Under the pieces are notes generated by a model. It searched no databases, was not told the origin of the DNA, and saw nothing but the letters and a program-made list of their open reading frames with translations. A stretch of 64,000 nt of DNA, from the NCBI RefSeq assembly GCF_020165495.1, contig NZ_JAIUIE010000007.1:62001-126000 (forward strand). Reading direction: 5' to 3'. The DNA is from Mesorhizobium sp. BR1-1-16. GTDB taxonomy: Bacteria > Pseudomonadota > Alphaproteobacteria > Rhizobiales > Kaistiaceae. Below, one piece after another: positions 62,086 through 64,000 of this stretch (position 1 is the first letter of the stretch; every line of letters begins with the position of its first letter). Made by a program: the position numbers and the translations under genes.

Positions 62086-63447
62086 TCAGCCGACGCCGAG
62101 CGATTTCAACTTACGATGAAGCGCGGAGCGTTCCATCCCGACAAATTCGGCGGTGCGGGAGATATTGCCGCCGAAGCGGTTGACCTGCGCCGTCAGATAC
62201 TCGCGCTCGAAAATCTCGCGCGCGTCACGAAGCGGCAGCGACATCAGATGCTCTCCGCCACGATTGGGCGTCGTCGGCAGCATTTCGCCGACTTCGGGGG
62301 GAAGCATGTCGGCGCTGATCATCTGGGTCTCGTCGCCGCGCGCGAGGATCAGCAGCCGCTCGATATTGTTGCGAAGCTGGCGGATATTGCCCGGCCAATC
62401 ATGAGCTTGCAGCACAGCGAGGGCGTCCTCGCCGACCTTGCGCACCGGCAGGCCGGTCGTGTGCGAGATCAGCTCGATGAAATGCTGCACCAGCGCCGGT
62501 ACGTCGTCGCGGCGCTCGGCGAGCGCCGGCACGCGCAGCGGCACTACCGAAAGCCGGTGGAATAGATCCTCGCGGAAGCTGCCCTCCTGGATCTCGCGCT
62601 CCAGATCGCGCGCCGTCGACGAGATGATGCGCACATCGACATTGACCCGCGTCGTGCCACCGACGCGCAGGAAATTCTGGTCGATCAGCACGCGCAGGAT
62701 CTTGCCCTGGGTCTCCCGTGGCATGTCGGCGACTTCGTCGAGATAAAGCGTACCGCCATGCGCCTCTTCCAGCGCGCCGACCTGGCGCGGTCCGTTGGCG
62801 TTTTCGGTTCCGAACAGCTCGTGCTCCATCCGCTCGGGCGTGATCGTGGCCGCATTCACCACGACGAACGGGCCCGACGCGCGATGCGAAAGATCGTGGA
62901 TGGTCCGCGCTACGGTTTCCTTGCCGGCTCCCGAAGGGCCGGAGATCATGATGCGGCTATTGGTCGGTGCGACGCGGTCGATCGTCTGGCGCAGGTGGTT
63001 CATCGCGATCGACGTGCCGATCAGCATGTTGGTCGAGCCGGCGCGCTCGCGCAGTTCGCGCACCTCTCGCCGGAGCTTGGACGCTTCGAGCGCACGCTCG
63101 GCGATCAGCAACAGGCGATCGGCCTTGAACGGTTTCTCGATATAATCATAGGCGCCGCGCTTGATGGCCGACACCGCGGTCTCGATATTGCCGTGGCCGG
63201 AGATCATCACCACCGGCAGGTCGGGATGCTGCGCCTTGATCATGTCGAGCAGCGTCAACCCGTCGATCCGGCTGCCGGTCAGCCAGATATCGAGGAAGAT
63301 GAGGTTCGGCCGCCGCATGGCGATCTCGGCCAGGGCCTTGTCGGTGTCGCCGGCGGTTCGCGTGCCGTGCCCCTCGTCGTCGAGGATGCCCGAAACGAGA
63401 CCGCGGATATCGGCTTCGTCATCAATGATCAGAATGTCGGAAGGCAT
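62086..63447 (-). CDS. ntrX: NtrX-type response regulator without a GAFTGA loop
   Basis: A 453-residue NtrC-family regulator. The receiver domain has IDDEADIRG and the likely phospho-acceptor Asp in LIFLDIWL. The AAA+ domain follows with GPSGAGKETVARTIH (Walker A) and GGTLYLDEVADMP (Walker B). The C-terminus has a Fis-type helix-turn-helix (GNISRTAEFVGMERSALHRK). Between ELFG and GGTLYLDE, where sigma-54 activators carry GAFTGA, it reads TENANGPRQVGALEEAH. So contact with sigma-54 in the usual way is unlikely. It is 15 bases after ntrY and controls nitrogen or redox genes in related bacteria. Confidence 0.95.
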   Translation of the reverse strand: MPSDILIIDDEADIRGLVSGILDDEGHGTRTAGDTDKALAEIAMRRPNLIFLDIWLTGSRIDGLTLLDMIKAQHPDLPVVMISGHGNIETAVSAIKRGAYDYIEKPFKADRLLLIAERALEASKLRREVRELRERAGSTNMLIGTSIAMNHLRQTIDRVAPTNSRIMISGPSGAGKETVARTIHDLSHRASGPFVVVNAATITPERMEHELFGTENANGPRQVGALEEAHGGTLYLDEVADMPRETQGKILRVLIDQNFLRVGGTTRVNVDVRIISSTARDLEREIQEGSFREDLFHRLSVVPLRVPALAERRDDVPALVQHFIELISHTTGLPVRKVGEDALAVLQAHDWPGNIRQLRNNIERLLILARGDETQMISADMLPPEVGEMLPTTPNRGGEHLMSLPLRDAREIFEREYLTAQVNRFGGNISRTAEFVGMERSALHRKLKSLGVG

Positions 63448-63462
63448 GGGTTTCCGTCTTCG

Positions 63463-64000
63463 TCAGGCTTCGGGTGAAACGGGTGCCGGCAAGGCGGGCG
63501 CCGCGGGAGCGGTCGCCGTAGCGGCGGAGAGGGAGCGCGGCAGTGTGATGCGGATCATCGCGCCACGCCCGCCATGCTCGACCTCAGGCGAATCGAGCAG
63601 TTCAAGGCGGCCGTGATGTTCCTCGATCACCTTGCCGACAATGGCGAGGCCGAGGCCTGTGCCCTTTTCCCGCGTCGTCATATAGGGCTCCAGCAGGCGA
63701 TGGCGATTTTCCACCGGCAGCCCGATGCCGGTATCGATAACCTCGATGACGTTCGTGTCGTCTTCGACGCGGCCGCGAACGGTGATCTTCGGCGCAACAT
63801 TCTCCTCGGGCGGCACCGCGGAAATCGCCTCGGTCGCATTCTTCACGATGTTGGTCAGCGCCTGTGACATCAGGCGCGGATCGAAGCGACCCATCATCGG
63901 CTGATCGGGCAGATCGACCTCAAATGTGATGTCGGGATGGGCGACCTCCATCAGGAACACGGCCTCGCGGGCCGACTCGCCGATATTGCGCTCCTCGAAG
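63463..64000 (-). CDS. ntrY: Sensor histidine kinase NtrY, C-terminal part (5' end outside window)
   Basis: The frame runs off the window end. What is present is the C-terminal half of the kinase ATPase domain: SQALTNIVKNATEAI (N box), VIDTGIGLP (G1 box), REKGTGLGLAIVGKVIEEH (G2 region) and the LELLDSPEVEHGGRG end. The tail after RITLPRSL is Ala-rich. The sensor, HAMP and His-containing domains are outside. NtrY phosphorylates NtrX. Confidence 0.94.
   Translation of the reverse strand, partial: FEERNIGESAREAVFLMEVAHPDITFEVDLPDQPMMGRFDPRLMSQALTNIVKNATEAISAVPPEENVAPKITVRGRVEDDTNVIEVIDTGIGLPVENRHRLLEPYMTTREKGTGLGLAIVGKVIEEHHGRLELLDSPEVEHGGRGAMIRITLPRSLSAATATAPAAPALPAPVSPEA

Noticed and set aside
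1-64000. Mobile elements, prophage, CRISPR arrays, toxin-antitoxin pairs or defence islands
   Set aside because: I looked for transposase or integrase motifs, regular spaced repeats and restriction or Abi-type genes, and found none.

Overview
This 64 kb window is a GC-rich chromosomal segment of an alphaproteobacterium, almost certainly from the Hyphomicrobiales (Rhizobiales). The grounds are gene content and gene order: ntrY-ntrX-dat-hfq-hflX, rlpA-dacF-tmk-holB-metG-tatD-MBL hydrolase, a phosphatidylcholine synthase, an IalB-type invasion protein, a split YeeE/YedE pair and a PuuD urate hydroxylase. No IS element, prophage, CRISPR array or rRNA was seen. One tRNA, tRNA-Ser(UGA), is present. 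The genus cannot be fixed from sequence alone.

Layout. 0-3 kb: the tail of a GMC oxidoreductase, an SDR divergent from a LysR regulator, and tRNA-Ser. 3-12 kb: a housekeeping block of RlpA, a DacF-like protein, Tmk, HolB, MetG, TatD and an MBL hydrolase, interrupted by a reverse-strand family 90 glycosyltransferase. 12-17.3 kb: an LPG-synthase-type membrane protein, a solitary GH2 glycosidase, an unknown anchored protein, a DUF998 protein and a frameshifted GFA-family gene. 17.6-22.7 kb: rimO, then an ECF sigma/anti-sigma pair divergent from a secreted TPR protein, a type III polyketide synthase and an ICMT-type methyltransferase. 22.7-36.9 kb: one reverse-strand array of 12 genes for purine uptake and breakdown: uraH, xdhA, xdhB, xdhC, a BMP-family ABC importer, puuD, uraD, allC and an M20 hydrolase. 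37-45.7 kb: a quinone reductase, two MFS paralogues, TerC, Pcs, the YeeE halves, a UbiH-like hydroxylase, HspQ and IalB. 45.9-56.4 kb: a family 5 solute-binding protein, DUF502, mfd-sdhE, an ArsC/Spx-like protein, a cupin-SDR pair, cysS and a small membrane peptide. 56.4-64 kb: maeB with a coupled membrane protein, then hflX, hfq, dat, ntrX and the end of ntrY.

How the genes fit together. The purine array reads as import of purines, oxidation to urate, PuuD/UraH/UraD conversion to allantoin, and allantoate hydrolysis. Allantoinase and a dedicated regulator are missing from the window. The PKS-methyltransferase pair resembles systems that make methylated alkylpyrones or phenolic lipids, here beside an ECF switch. 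The ntrYX-hfq-hflX end is a nitrogen and RNA regulatory locus.

The strongest oddity is the DacF-like protein: the key residue of all three penicillin-binding-protein motifs is replaced (AxxK, AxN, STG) while the whole fold is kept. Other points of note are an M20 hydrolase lacking the usual bridging Asp, an NtrX without a GAFTGA loop, tandem 19-nt hairpins upstream of hfq, and a 22-24 nt AT-rich element shared by two distant intergenic regions.
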